Assembly (NCBI GenBank): GCA_948144175.1
Contig: CANXME010002429.1
Coordinates: forward strand, 124,001 to 188,000
DNA from: Closterium sp. NIES-65
Taxonomy: Eukaryota; Streptophyta; Zygnematophyceae; Desmidiales; Closteriaceae
Reading direction: 5' to 3'
Length of the DNA: 64,000 nt
Of this stretch, positions 53,331 to 64,000 are shown one piece after another. A program made the position numbers and the translations under genes. Each line of letters starts with the position of its first letter. Position 1 is the stretch's first letter. Below the pieces are notes generated by a model that saw only the letters and a list, made by a program, of their open reading frames with translations, was not told the origin of the DNA and did no database searches.

Positions 53331-55929
53331 CTAGACAGCAGCTACCCCGGGAAAGGGCCCTTTCCAAGGAACTATACCAGGGCTATCCTGTGCGCCAAAG
53401 AAATTCGAAAAATCCTCTTCGGTGATATTGAAAGCTTCAGCACCAAGCGCCGGCCTCATTGCCTTGTACACACTCTTGCTTCCTGCTCAAAAGAACAGAT
53501 GCAAAAGATTAACTACCAATCCAGAGATACCCGAACCAGAGGAGTCACAGCTCGAAATGAAAAAAGAAATGCCGTTGAACACAATATTCTGCTTATTACC
53601 TGCAAGGAACTTGATTGATGGATGGTAAGAACCGATTCTCACGCCGAGAATCTGCACGCCCTGCTCTCCCGCCTGCAGAGCATGGGCATAACCCATGGGG
53701 ACCACCCCCACGTGGCCTGTCTGCACGGCATCACTGGCAGCCGTGGTGCCGTTGGGGTGAACCGATTCAAAGTGCCCTGAACCCTTGAGCACCGTGAACA
53801 CCACTGCTGCATTGCCGTGGATGTGTGGTGCCACCACCGCATGCTATTCAGGAGAGAGGGAATAGGGATGAGGGAGGGGGACAGCGAAGGGGGAGGGGGT
53901 GGGAGAGGGGAGGGTGTGGAGGCAAGAAGAGGGAGGTAGAGGGGGGTTGGCATACCCCATGCTGACCACCCCCACGTGGCCTGCTTACACGGCATCGCTG
54001 GCGGCCGTGGTGCCGTTGGGGTGCACCGACTCAAAGTGGCCTGAACCCTGCAGCACCGTGAAGACCACCGCTGCGTTGCCGTGAATGTGTGGCGCCACCA
54101 CCGCATGCTAGAGGGGGGTGATAAAAAAGAGACAGGGAATAGGGGACGAATCACCAGCTGAGTTCACACGCAGAACAGAACCCTTGCGCACCGTGAAGAC
54201 CACTGCTGCGTTGCCATGGATGTGTGGCGCCACCACCGCATGCTGAAAAGGGGCATGATCCAGCAGAGAGCAAGGTGAAGGGCGCGGATGGGGATGAGGA
54301 TGGGGGTCAGCCTGGACGTGGAAAATTAAGTGGAGGGCGTTTGAGACTAGAAAAACGCATCCCAAACCTTGCAACAAGTATCAGAACTTCAACCATCTCA
54401 AACTAAACGTACCGGGTAAAGCGTGAGCAGCACAATTTCTCCCTCAATGCCTGCGACCCGGAGTGCCTTGAAGTCTCGGTACGACACGCGCACCATGCTG
54501 CCACCCTCCGTGGTGATTGCAGGCCGCCGTGCTGCCACGTGATCCACCAGAACAGTCTTCTTCTTCTTCTTCTTCTTCTCTTTCCTTCCATTCTCTTTCT
54601 TCTCTTTTTTCCCCTTCCTGCCCTTTTTCTTTTCCTTTTTCTTCTCTTTTTTCTCCTTCTCCTTCCCCTTATCCTTCTTGCCTTCTAACACAAACTGCAT
54701 TCCACCCTCAGCAAAACCCATCCTCCTCATCATAGCAACACACCTCCCCAGTCCTACTTCCTCCAACTCCCCTGACATATCCCCCTCTGACACACCACCC
54801 TCTGAACCATCCCCCACTGACCCATCCTCCTCAGACTTATCCCCATCCTCCTCTGCAACATCCTCCTGTGCAGCAGGCTCAGGAGGCGAGGGTGGTACAC
54901 AGCGGGACACGATGATCCCTCCTCCAGATGCCTGGTGCAGCAGCGCCCTGACCACGTCGTGCTGCTGGTTGAATGCCGTCTCCAGGATGTGCAAACTGAA
55001 GCCAGACAGCACGGAGTGGGGGTTGCTGCCAGCGAGGTATGATTTCTGCACAGGGAGGGAAGGCAGGACTGATGAAAATTCAAGAACAGGGGGGGGTTGT
55101 GGAGGAGGTAGGAGTAAATACAGTAATATGTGCGGAAAGGCAAAGACACAGTGAAAACAATCACCTGCTTGTGATGGCTGAATCGGACGGCTGTGATGAT
55201 GAGTTCTGGTGATTGGTTGAGGTAGTTCCCGACACTGTACGTCCATCCCTTGGGAACCACCACGGCATCCCCTCTGTTCACCGTGATTGGTGACACGTCA
55301 GCAGGTGCCTGGCCGTTGTCATCTATCAGCTCCACCACACCCGACCCTGAAATTGTTCAGCAGGAAAAAAAGAGAATGATGATGACAATAATAATAATAA
55401 AAGGAATAATCGATAACAGGCTACAAGAAAATAGATTAACAAGGGACTAAAGAAGAAAGCCATGAACATGCATGTAAACGATATGAGCAAGTGCACGAGA
55501 ACCCAAGCTAAACCGGCATACCTTGCTGAATGAATAGCAGGGACGGAGAGCCAATAGACACCCGAGGCAGCAGCAATCCGCACTGGCGAATCACAAGCCT
55601 CTCCACCGCCACGTCAGCTGCTTCCTTGAGAACGTCGAACGAGTAGGACGCGATTTCGCCTCCTCCGAGGCGCTCTGATGTCGCATGCTCCAGGCTCAAC
55701 GTCCATGGCGGTTCAAGCCTGGCCTCCACACCTGAAGATTAAAATAGATATCAAGGGACAGAAGTGGTAGTACCATTATAGATGATAGGATTGTGCAACA
55801 GGCTAGACAATGCTTGAAAGCACTGATAAAAAGGAATTGAAGGATGGAATTATAAAACGTTACGTGTAGCTCACTCTGAAGAATCAGAAAAACTGCTGAC
55901 AGTACAACAGCGGCACGCGGGATTCTCAT
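53331..55929 (-). CDS. secreted cupin, 11S/vicilin-like, six exons
   Basis: Exons: 55875-55929, 55522-55731, 55165-55346, 54413-55045, 53600-53843, 53331-53482; 1476 bases, 491 aa, phases agree. Exon 1 is a signal peptide (MRIPRAAVVLSAVFLIL) with ATG at 55929. The first cupin barrel spans exons 2-3 (LLLPRVSIGSPSLLFIQQG; ITVNRGDAVVVPKGWTYSVG). The second has VVAPHIHGNAAVVFTV and VPMGYAHAL, with His residues placed as in metal-binding cupins. The C-terminus (VYKAMRPALGAEAFNI) resembles plant storage-type cupins. Between barrels is a ~120-residue acidic then extremely Lys-rich (KEKKEKKKEKKK) insert, odd for a secreted protein. Role (storage, wall enzyme) is not decided by sequence. Confidence 0.85.
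53958..54243 (-). repeat. two partial copies of cupin exon 5 in intron 4
   Basis: 54106 leftwards to 53958 and 54243 leftwards to about 54180 repeat the bases coding HAVVAPHIHGNAAVVFTV. Both have acceptor-like AG (CTAG, TTTTCAG) in front; only 53600-53843 continues to a full exon. The 54243 copy has the better acceptor, so mis-splicing is possible. Confidence 0.88.
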
Positions 55930-57086
55930 CTCTCTGGCTCGACGGCAGGCAAGCAACAAGCGGGCAGGAACACTGACGAGAGAAACAGATAAAAGTGCAG
56001 CTCAAGAACGACAGGGCCAGGAAGTGCATCCAAGCGCAGTGTCCTGAGTTTAGAGCAGATGCAAGCGATGCAAGCTTGGGGTGCGTCATGGCTCGCCTGT
56101 GCTTCGAAGTTCTCACCTCAGGCTTCGGCATAAGAATTCAGCCTTCAGGCCATGGAAAGAATTTCCTTGAAAATCTCGAATCAAGGGGCGCACATGGTTA
56201 TGATGCTATCGCCACTACCTCCCAGACTGCAGCTGACGATGAGACAGCGACGCACTTGACTGGTTAGCGCCACGTGCCCTGTGCGCGTCGTAAATCACTA
56301 ACATGCAAGCTGGACGAACTTGGTCAAGCATGCCAGGTTCGCTATTGACTGCCAGGTTCCGCATTTGTAATTTGGGAGAGTATATCCCAGCTCCATAGTT
56401 TGAAAAATATCTCAAATTTAGTCCTAAGTTTACTAAAAAAGTACAGCTTTCTAGAAGTTTGCTCACGCGAGGCCCAGGTTATGTTCAAAACTGGTCCCGC
56501 GAGGCAAACTTTTCGACACGTGTCCTATTTCGTATTAGCAATTTCTGACGGGGGCAAAAAGCATAAAACCCCTAGGGGAACCAGGACACACGTTCGGGAG
56601 GGACCAACCCTAAACACGGGGACCCGCTTGGTGTTTAGGGTTGATCCCTCCCGCAAATGGCCCTAGTTCCCGAGGGGTTTTAATATTTTTTGCCCCGTCG
56701 ACAAGCGAAATTGGACACGTGTCGAAAACTACGCCCCGCAGGACCAGTTTTGAACGTACTTTGGGCGTCGTGTAAGCGAAATTCTAGAAAGTGGTGCTTT
56801 TTGAGTAAACCTGGGGCTAAATTCGAGAGAAATATGAAAGTATGGACCTGGAATATAATTTCCCTTGTAATTGCCCTTTAGCCTGTGACGTGCTTATTTA
56901 CGACAATCCCATTGAACTGCTTTCCCGCCTCAGATGGTGCCTGATCCTCGATTATGAGTTCACCTGCTTGTCTAGATGCTATCTACAGACAGAGGTTCGA
57001 TTCATTTTACACTTGCTTTTGAAAATGGGCAATATATTAAAAAGAACTAGATAAACAATATGAATTGAGAGTTACAGATGGACAGG
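55930..57086. other. intergenic between cupin and TypA genes
   Basis: Cupin promoter side (55930-56360), a large hairpin (56361-56877), and the TypA 3' side. No gene seen; frames over the hairpin are artefacts of its arms. Confidence 0.6.
56361..56877. repeat. long imperfect inverted repeat (fold-back element)
   Basis: Arms of about 240 bases pair around a centre near 56620. Matching pairs include GGTCCCGCGAGGC with GCCCCGCAGGACC, CGACACGTGTCC with GGACACGTGTCG, and CCCTAAACAC with GTGTTTAGGG. Pairing extends outward to TATATCCCAGCTCCATAG and its partner. Identity is perhaps 75-80 percent. It resembles a fold-back MITE or a small-RNA hairpin source; target duplication is unclear. Confidence 0.85.
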
Positions 57087-60000
57087 TCACTTCTTTCCCT
57101 TCTTGCCCATCCTGGGGTTCTTGAGCATGCGGACGGAAAGGGGTGTAACCTCCACGAGCTCATCCTCTTGAATGTACTCCACACAGTCATCCAAGCTGAA
57201 CTCAAGGGGCGCCGCCAACACCACTGCAAGGAAAAACAGACCCAACAAACAAGATAGTTCAAAACAAGCACCCAAGCCAAGATACACGCAACCAACCAAA
57301 AGCAAGCTCCAATACACCACATTGGCCAAGGAAGCACACACAGCCACACCACACACATGGTGGTCGCGCGCATCTGTGGCATCCTTGTTAGATCGCACAT
57401 TGGTAGCAGCTTTCCTCTTGCACCCATTCAGGTCAAGGTTGCCAGGCCTATGTTGAACCCCGATGATCATCCCCTTCTTCACCTCCACTCCCTTGGAGTC
57501 AAGGCAAAAACCATACCCTCACTTACACTCACACAAGCACACACACACACACACGCACCTGTGGCATCCTTGTTGGATCGCACGTTGGTGGCAGCTTTCC
57601 TCTTGCACGCGTTCAGGTCCAGGTCCCCGGGCCTCTGGTGAAGGCCGATGATCTGCCCCTTGTACACCTCCACTCCCGGCCCCAGCAGCAGCTGCCCCCT
57701 CTCCTGGCAACTGAAGAGCGCATACGATGTGGTTGGGCCTGTGTCAAACGACACCTGCGAGGAAGGGAAGTAGGATGGGAGGGAGTGGTTTGAGTCATGG
57801 ATAGTAGCAGCAGCAGCCAGCAGCACGAGGGTGGCCCCAGCAGCAGCTGCCCCCTCTCCTGACAGCTGAAGAGCGCATATGACGTGGTTGGACCCGTGTC
57901 CAACGACACCTGCGAGGAAAGGAAAAACACAGCGCAGGAAAGGAAGTGCACGAGGACTGGGTTAGTGCTGTGCTGAAGAGCGTATACGATGTGGTTGGGC
58001 CGTGTCAAACGACACCTGTGCGGAAAGGATGTGGGTATGGAGGAGGGGTGGGTTGGGTTGGTGGATTCAAGAGAACAAAACACAGCACAAGAAGGCATGA
58101 GAAATCCAGACCTGATTCCTTGTATGTAGACCACAACATATGGGTGCATTCTTCTCCCAGTACTCACCAGGGAGCCCTGCTCGCGAGTGTTCATGTCCCC
58201 CGCCCACGGTCCATAGCTGTCAAAGATTGTGTTGATGACGGCCGTGCCTCGCGTGGCGGTCAGCATGGCGTTGCGCAGCCCCAGCAGGCCGCGGGTTGGC
58301 ACACGGTACTTCACGGTTGTGGTGCCGGAACTGGAGGTGGTGGAGAAAGGTGGAGAGGGGTGGAGGGGGTTGGAGGGCAATAATGTTTTATGCCCCTTAA
58401 AAATACCCCATGCAGGCCGCGGGTCGGCACACGGTACTTCACGAATGTGGTGCCGGAACTGGAGGGGGTGGTGGAGAGGGGTGGAGTGCCAAGGGATAGA
58501 GAGCGCCCGACTGGGGTAGGGAAACGCTGAGAATGAACATCTTTGGCTTTGAACTTCACAACTGTGCGGCAATGGTGATTCCAAACCAATGCATTTAGGG
58601 CGGGTCCAACAAAATACGTATTCGCGGAAAACCCTACCCAACCATCTGGAGTTCTGATTAGACCGCTCTAGATAGAGTCCTAACCTTTTTCAACCCCATT
58701 CGAACGTACTCTTTGGACCCGCCCTTAGTTTGCTCAGCCAGGAACCAAACCACCATGACCGACCTGAAAACGGCCTCCCTGCCTTGGCGTCTCACCTGGA
58801 GGCCTGCAGGTCGAGCATTTGCCCCTTGCGTGTACCCAGCATGTCCACCACAGCCCCCACATATTCCTCTGGCACCTCCACCACCGCTTCCTGCACACAT
58901 TCAGAAACGAGCACAGGAAGGCAGGCGGGCACTTAGGATGGAATGCGCGCAGCACAGAGCAACAGGGATGGCGTGTGTGTACCCAGCATGTCCACCACGG
59001 ACCCCACGCCACATACTCGTCTCCTCTGGCACCTCCACCACCGCTTCCTGCAAAGATCCAACACCGAGTGCAGCAGAGCAAGGGAGGTGGGGCATTGGTG
59101 GAGGACAGGGAGGATGTGGTAAGTGCCAACCTAAATTATGTGGCATATTCTACTGCGTCGTGCAAGCACACTGTAGCAAATGATCTGAAACCATGCTTCC
59201 TGCCTGTCGACCTTCCATGTCCAGAGTTGTTTTTTCCAGAGCCTCACCCTTCCATCCTCTGAGGAGCTTTAACATCCCACTACTCTCGCCTGGCTTGACA
59301 CCTCCCAGACAGACCCTCGCCTCATAAAGCTAAGCAAGCCCCCTCATGTGTTTCTTCTACCCCTCTCCGTTGTTGAGACGCTTCACAAACTGAACTATCG
59401 CCTCCTAAGACCCCCACCCACCCCATACGACTCCTCACCTCATACGGCTCTAGCGTCTTGCCGTCCTCGATCTTGTTAATGACCCGTGGTGGCCCCACCA
59501 TGAACTCGTATCCCTCCCTCCGCCTGCTCGGGCAAAGCAACAGCAAGTGATGGAAGAGGGGCACAGGTGGATGCGCAATACTTGAGAGTCAGCTCAAGAG
59601 CCAAAGCAGTGGCTAAGGAAGGGAGAAGCAGGGGTGCGGAGGGTTGAGAAGATGGGATTAATGAGGGAGCAGAGCCAGCAAGTAACAATCTGAACCCACT
59701 GGAGCCACAGGGGACCTTCGACTTCGAGAGCACTCACACACCCGCTCGTGGACACACGCACAGACGCACACACACTCACATGTTTTCAATGAGGATGGTG
59801 ATGTGCAGGGTACCACGTCCGCTGACCAGGAACGTATCCGCGCTCTCCCCGTCCTCCACCTTCATCGCCAGATTCCTCTCCAGCTCCCTCATCAGCCTAT
59901 CCCTCAGATTCCTTGACGTCACGAACTTCCCCTCGCGCCCCGAGAACGGCGACACGTTCACGGAGAAGCTCATCTTGACCGTCGGTTCCTCCACCGAGAT

Positions 60001-61961
60001 CGTCGGCAGCGCGTCGCCGTCGCGATCCGCGATCGTCTCGCCGATCTGCACGTCCGGCAGACCGGACAAGGCGCAGATGTCTCCCGCCTCCACGTCATCA
60101 ACCGGGACGCGGGCGAAATTGTCGTACACGAACAGCTCCACGACCTTCGCCACGCGGCAGGCGCCATCGGGCGTGCAAATCTTCGCCACCTGCCCGCGCG
60201 CGATCTTCCCCGCGTGCACGCGCCCAATCGCAATCCTCCCCTTGTGCTCGTCGTAATCCAAATTCGTCACCAGCATCTGCAGCGCCGCCTTCGGCTGCAC
60301 TTTCGGCCCCGGAACGCACTTAATAATCGACTCGAACAGCGGCTCGAGATCGTCGGCAAGCGCATCCGGCTCCATACCAGCCTTCCCCTGAATCCCGCTC
60401 GCGTACACGGTGGTGAAGTCGCACTGCTCGTCGGTGGCTTCGAGCTCGCAGAAGAGCTCGAAGGTGGCGTTGATGACGTGCTGCACGCGCGCCGCTGGGC
60501 GGTCCACCTTGTTCACCACCACCACCACGCGGTGCCCCAGCTCCAGGGCCTTCTTCAGCACGAACCGCGTCTGCGGCATGGGGCCTTCCACTGAATCAAC
60601 CTGGGAGGATAGTAGGGAGCCGGGGAGGTAAACATGGAGGTTGATTGGTTCATGAGCTGCCGAACTATACCTGCTAACGAATACCCACACCAGTGTAAGA
60701 CTCACCAGCAGCAGCACGCCGTCGACCATGTTGAGCACGCGCTCCACCTCGCCGCCGAAGTCGGAGTGGCCGGGCGTGTCGATAATGTTGATCTTGGTGC
60801 CGCGGAACCGGATCGCCGTGTTCTTGCTCAGAATCGTGATGCCTCGCTCGCGCTCCAGGTCGTTGCTGTCCATGATGCGCTCCTGCATCTGCTGGTTGTC
60901 GCGGAACACCTGATAACGCGTACGAGGGAGCGAGGGAGGAACGGGTTGAAATGAGGGGTGTCAGCAACAGTTCTAGTGAATTCCAACCACTTGTGGTCTC
61001 CATGTGCTTAGCCAGACGGTTACATTTGTTGAGTAAGAGGTCCCATGAGGCTTCGCCGGACGCACCTTGGCTTGTCTGAGCATGGCGTCGACGAGCGTCG
61101 TCTTGCCGTGGTCGACGTGTGCGATGATGGCGATGTTGCGAATGTCTGAGCGGGTTACCAGAGCTGAGTCGTCTGCCACAGGAGCAACTAAACCAGAGGG
61201 AATGATGAAGTGTCAGTGCTTGGGGCTTTGACTATCGAAAGCTAAACAGAGTCACGACACTGTGTAAAGGTTGGCGAAAGCGGATGCCATAAAAATGAAG
61301 CGTGTTATGTGTTTCACATACCAGGAGCCTCAACGGCGACGGCGGCGCGCACTGCGGAGTGGCCATGGATCCTCTGCTTGGATTGAAGCCGATCAATAGG
61401 TGCGCTTTGAGTAGTAGCGGCGAAGCTTTGACCCAGCTGTTCGAAACAGAGACAGAAAGAATACCAAAGAAGAGTAGCAAGTCCAGAATTATGATGTCGC
61501 CCGGAAATTGCTGTACCTTGACCTTCCTTTCGAGTCCGGCTAGTTCGGACCGATGTAATAATGGGTGAGAAAGAAAAGAGAGCGAGAGAAGGCATGAACA
61601 AGGAATAATAATTCAATTTGACGTAACGTGATCATGCAGTGTTAGGCGTGGCCCAAACCCTTGTGGCCTAGGGCTATATAATCGTGTTCGAATTCAACTT
61701 GAGGGTTCTTGAGAAACAGGCAGATAGGCTTGTTGCATTACACTGACAAATAGCCCATGAGGTGAGCCTTCTTGAGGTACGGACTTCTAATTGCAACCAT
61801 CTGCAAGTGTTCGTTCATCACATTCTTACATGTCCTCCACGGAAGGCCTTGAGTCCATTTAACCGCACACGCCGCTGGGAAGAGGCGGCAGGACGAGCCA
61901 CGGCGGACTCGAGCAGAGCAGCCTCAACGGGCGCGGTGCGGATAGTGACTGCGTTCGACAT
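57087..61961 (-). CDS. typA: plastid TypA/BipA translational GTPase, ten exons
   Basis: Exons: 61830-61961, 61322-61436, 61066-61187, 60706-60909, 59780-60600, 59439-59523, 58796-58890, 58168-58330, 57559-57754, 57087-57223; 2070 bases, 689 aa, phases agree. The first ~80 residues are a transit-peptide-like leader. GTPase motifs: [10 protein letters not shown] (G1), ERERGITI (G2), DTPGH (G3), NKVD (G4), YASG region (G5). The C-terminal domains are typical: [59 protein letters not shown]. TypA/BipA binds 70S ribosomes; the plant plastid form (SVR3) is needed for plastid translation and stress or cold tolerance. Length, after removal of the leader, fits the family (~610). Several introns contain copies of neighbouring exon ends. 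Confidence 0.92.
57370..59051 (-). repeat. extra exon copies in the TypA gene
   Basis: Exon 9 end at 57370-57495 ([17 protein letters not shown]). Exon 9 start at 57838-57911 and 57968-58017. Exon 8 start at 58411-58461. Exon 7 start at 58976-59051, shifted out of frame by a small change after EAVVEVPEE. Genuine exons are those in the TypA entry. Confidence 0.88.
58598..58724. mobile_element. 127-bp MITE in TypA intron 7 (TTA target duplication)
   Basis: Terminal inverted repeats GGGCGGGTCCAA.. and ..TTGGACCCGCCC extend imperfectly to about 25 bases. TTA at 58595-58597 and 58725-58727 fits the 3-base target preference of PIF/Harbinger (Tourist) elements. Confidence 0.8.
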
Positions 61962-63033
61962 GGTTGCACAGGAGGAGACCGGCAATCAACAGATATCAAG
62001 GTAAAGCCCCTGAAAGTAACTGAACGTCTCTTGTCACAGCTCACAAGGAGCTGAGTAACGAGAGTGAGTGCTAAGGAGAAAAGCAGAAGGGGAGCTTCAA
62101 ATGATGCTGTCGGCAGGTTTTGATGAGATCAAGGAATTACTGATCGCTCCACACCAGACTCCCCCCACCCCACCCCCAATCCCAACACTCTTGACTCGAC
62201 TCCAGTCCCAGTCCCGGCCAAGTTGCCTATTGGTGACGCGAGTTTTGACGGATCAACACTTGGTTATCGAGAGTTACCGCTTTGGAACGCAGCGAAATGT
62301 ACGAAACCTTGTGAACTTCCCCGCAGCCTAATCTTCGTGAGGTGTCAACCAATCGGTAACCAAGCACGCCGCTTAGTAAAGCACCAGGAAGTGTGGAATT
62401 CGCAAGGCAATAGTTTTGCAGTCGAGGCGCTATAGGAATAAATTGATGCGTTTGTGGCTGTGATAACGAGCCACGTGTGTCTAGCCGCAGAGGAAATCCA
62501 TTCGGCCCACCAGGCGCTGACAGGCCCGCGGAATTCCCGATGACGGAATGTTACGACGCGGCAAGCTTACTCAGCTCGCATGAAGCCACGCTGCCTCCTC
62601 CCTGTGTGGTTCAACGGGCTCCCTGGGCGCCAGGATGTGTGGGCTTGGAGGCGACGTGGAAAGTAGCTAATGGTCAAGGCCTCGCCGCAAAAGTGTCTAC
62701 CAACCTATCCTCCTTTAACAAAAGTCAGCACATAATGTAGTGAGGTAACATGCTAGGTGGTATGTGTAACATACATTGAAACTGTAATGAATGTGAATTC
62801 ATTACTGTTGAGGCTACTCCTAGCAAGGACAGCCCGAACTGTTCGCGTCAGTTTGGGTTCGGCCTACACTTCGGCCCGAACCACTTCCGAGTCGCCCCGC
62901 ACCAATCGCGACACTCCCAAACCATCCACGTCCCGAGGTCCTCGCCTACCACGGTTTCGACCCTATAAATGCTTGCTTCTTTATCTTTCTCGTCATTCTG
63001 TAGTTCTCATCCTTTTTTTGAAGTCTTCCGCGC
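61962..63033. other. TypA upstream region and spacer
   Basis: TypA promoter side. A TATA-like CCTATAAATGC at about 62964-62974 on the plus strand is followed by T/C-rich sequence up to the gypsy LTR; it may be a remnant of another LTR. No gene seen. Confidence 0.45.
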
Positions 63034-63369
63034 TGTTACGAGTGCAATTGGGTGAATGAACGAGAATTGCACTATCGAAGCAAAAGTACAATGAGCGAAG
63101 GCATGAGCGAAGGATTATATAGCGAAACAATAGTGGTAACGGTAATGGACTGTGGTTGTCGCGCGTTGAGCCTGGGACTGAGGTTGGGAAAGTGTCGAAG
63201 CGTAGGCCCGGAGCGCGGGTTACCAGCCGAGCCGTGAGGTCGGGATGCGATGTGCGAAAAAGGCGGGATGATGAATGATGCGATGGTCGCGAGTGGTAAT
63301 GACTGAGGTGCTACAGTGACGTACGCGCTGGGCAGGGACGCGAAGTAAGGAAAAGGGAATTTCCTTACA
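63034..63369 (-). mobile_element. 3' LTR of Ty3/gypsy element
   Basis: 336 bases, plus-strand TGTTACGAGTGC .. TTCCTTACA, related to the LTR at 7171-7498. On the minus strand it follows the polypurine tract GGGGAGGGGGG (around 63371-63385). Confidence 0.8.
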
Positions 63370-64000
63370 CTACCCCCCTCCCCAAGGAGGCCCCTCTTAC
63401 GAGAGCGCATGGACGTCGCGGAAATTTCGGCTTCGCAGATACTCGGTGAAGACAGGGTGGTTCTCAATTGTATCCAGGGGGACCCAGTTGACTTCTGTGG
63501 GCGTTCGGTCCTTCCAGCGAATTAGGAACTCGATCCTTCGGGCTCCCCGAGGGTCGCGGACGCGGTGGCTGAGGATTTTTTCAGGGGTGATGAGTGATTC
63601 GGTTGGGGGACGTGTCATGCTGGCTGGGCGATTTCGTGGCAGTTGGCTCGTGGATGGGATGTAAGGGCGAAGTAGGCTGACGTGGAATGACGGGCTGACG
63701 TACCAGTCAGCGGGTAGGAGGAGGTGGGCGGTGACGGGTGTGATCATGTGGCTGATGCGAAATGGCCCACAATATCGGGGGCGAAGTTTTGGAGTGATGG
63801 GCAGGCGAAGGTTCTGAGTGTCGAGTAAAACGAGGTCGTCGGGCTGATAAGTAACGGGTCTGCGATGTCGATCGGCGTTGCGTTTAGCGATGATGTTTGA
63901 TTTTTTTATTGCTTCTGCTGCCCTGGTCCGTGCTGCTTGCAGAATCTCGGCGAACTGTTGTGCTCGTGGGACGGGGTTGTCAGGATTCGGTGTCATGGGT
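63370..64000 (-). mobile_element. Ty3/gypsy chromovirus, 3' end of internal region
   Basis: Between the LTR and the window edge lie the polypurine tract and the end of pol. The element continues beyond 64000. Confidence 0.85.
63397..64000 (-). CDS. gypsy integrase C-terminus with chromodomain, partial
   Basis: Open across the window edge on the minus strand, stop at 63397. It begins with the integrase tail (NADRHRRPVTYQPDDLVLLD, LRPRYCGPFRISHMI, FHVSLLRPYIP), the GPY/F module of Ty3/gypsy integrases. It ends with a chromodomain: PEKILSHRVRDPRG, IEFLIRWKDR and NWVPLDTIENHPVFTEYL. In chromoviruses this domain directs insertion to marked chromatin. No interruption is seen, so this copy may be relatively young; the LTR pair cannot be compared here. 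Confidence 0.9.
   Translation of the reverse strand, partial: PMTPNPDNPVPRAQQFAEILQAARTRAAEAIKKSNIIAKRNADRHRRPVTYQPDDLVLLDTQNLRLPITPKLRPRYCGPFRISHMITPVTAHLLLPADWYVSPSFHVSLLRPYIPSTSQLPRNRPASMTRPPTESLITPEKILSHRVRDPRGARRIEFLIRWKDRTPTEVNWVPLDTIENHPVFTEYLRSRNFRDVHALS

Noticed and set aside
56400..56881. Two frames of 88 and 63 codons
   Set aside because: They are translations of the two arms of the large hairpin.
7171..63369. The two gypsy LTRs as a single element
   Set aside because: They are 56 kb apart with intact genes between. The left one is a 5' LTR with primer site and the right one a 3' LTR beside pol, in an order that excludes one element.
1..64000. tRNA, rRNA or organellar sequence
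   Set aside because: No cloverleaf, rRNA core or organelle gene order recognised on either strand by eye; a covariance-model scan was not possible.

Overview
This window is nuclear DNA from a plant-lineage eukaryote. Genes have spliceosomal introns with GT..AG borders. Two encoded proteins look plastid-targeted (a DnaJ and a TypA/BipA GTPase), one is a plant-type GT92 glycosyltransferase, and Ty1/copia, Ty3/gypsy and hAT elements are present. The high GC content, huge low-complexity inserts and the style of the copia gag/pol suggest a streptophyte green alga, possibly a zygnematophyte such as Closterium. The genus is recollection, not proof.

Layout. 1-7.5 kb is a nest of retrotransposon remnants: a copia element (+) next to a second copia element (-), which abuts a gypsy 5' LTR. 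7.77-8.23 kb is an intronless OSTC/DC2 gene. 8.7-10.8 kb is a hAT element with 8-bp target duplications. 11-12.7 kb holds minisatellites and a copia LTR fragment. 13.6-22.7 kb (-) is an eight-exon TPR protein gene whose last intron carries a ~1.15 kb, 16-bp satellite. 23.6-24.5 kb (-) is a Lys/Ala-rich repeat protein. 27.4-33.3 kb (+) is the GT92 gene. 34.2-39.4 and 40.6-45.5 kb (+) are two tandem paralogues of unknown function. 46.3-52.6 kb (-) is the DnaJ gene, 53.3-55.9 kb (-) a secreted cupin gene, and 57.1-62.0 kb (-) the TypA gene. The right edge (63.0-64 kb, -) is the 3' end of a gypsy chromovirus.

I rebuilt the spliced models by hand. TPR (1972 aa), GT92 (1015 aa), second paralogue (1005 aa), DnaJ (558 aa), cupin (491 aa) and TypA (689 aa) all close in frame with matching intron phases, so these genes appear intact. 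The first paralogue needs one unresolved frame change in a GGA tract.

The most striking property is architectural. Every multi-exon gene carries extra, partly decayed tandem copies of its own exon ends plus splice sites inside its introns. In about a dozen places between 16 and 46 kb the junction between two tandem copies is, or contains, a short palindrome of one form: TTTTGAG, a self-complementary 4-mer (GCGC, AATT, TCGA or ACGT), then CTCAAAA. Separately, the 16-bp satellite is a tandem array of the 5' splice site of the exon it adjoins. These may reflect an undescribed duplication mechanism or an assembly artefact; both must be tested.

The genes do not form one pathway. They are ordinary housekeeping, secretory, plastid and cell-wall functions interleaved with repeats.
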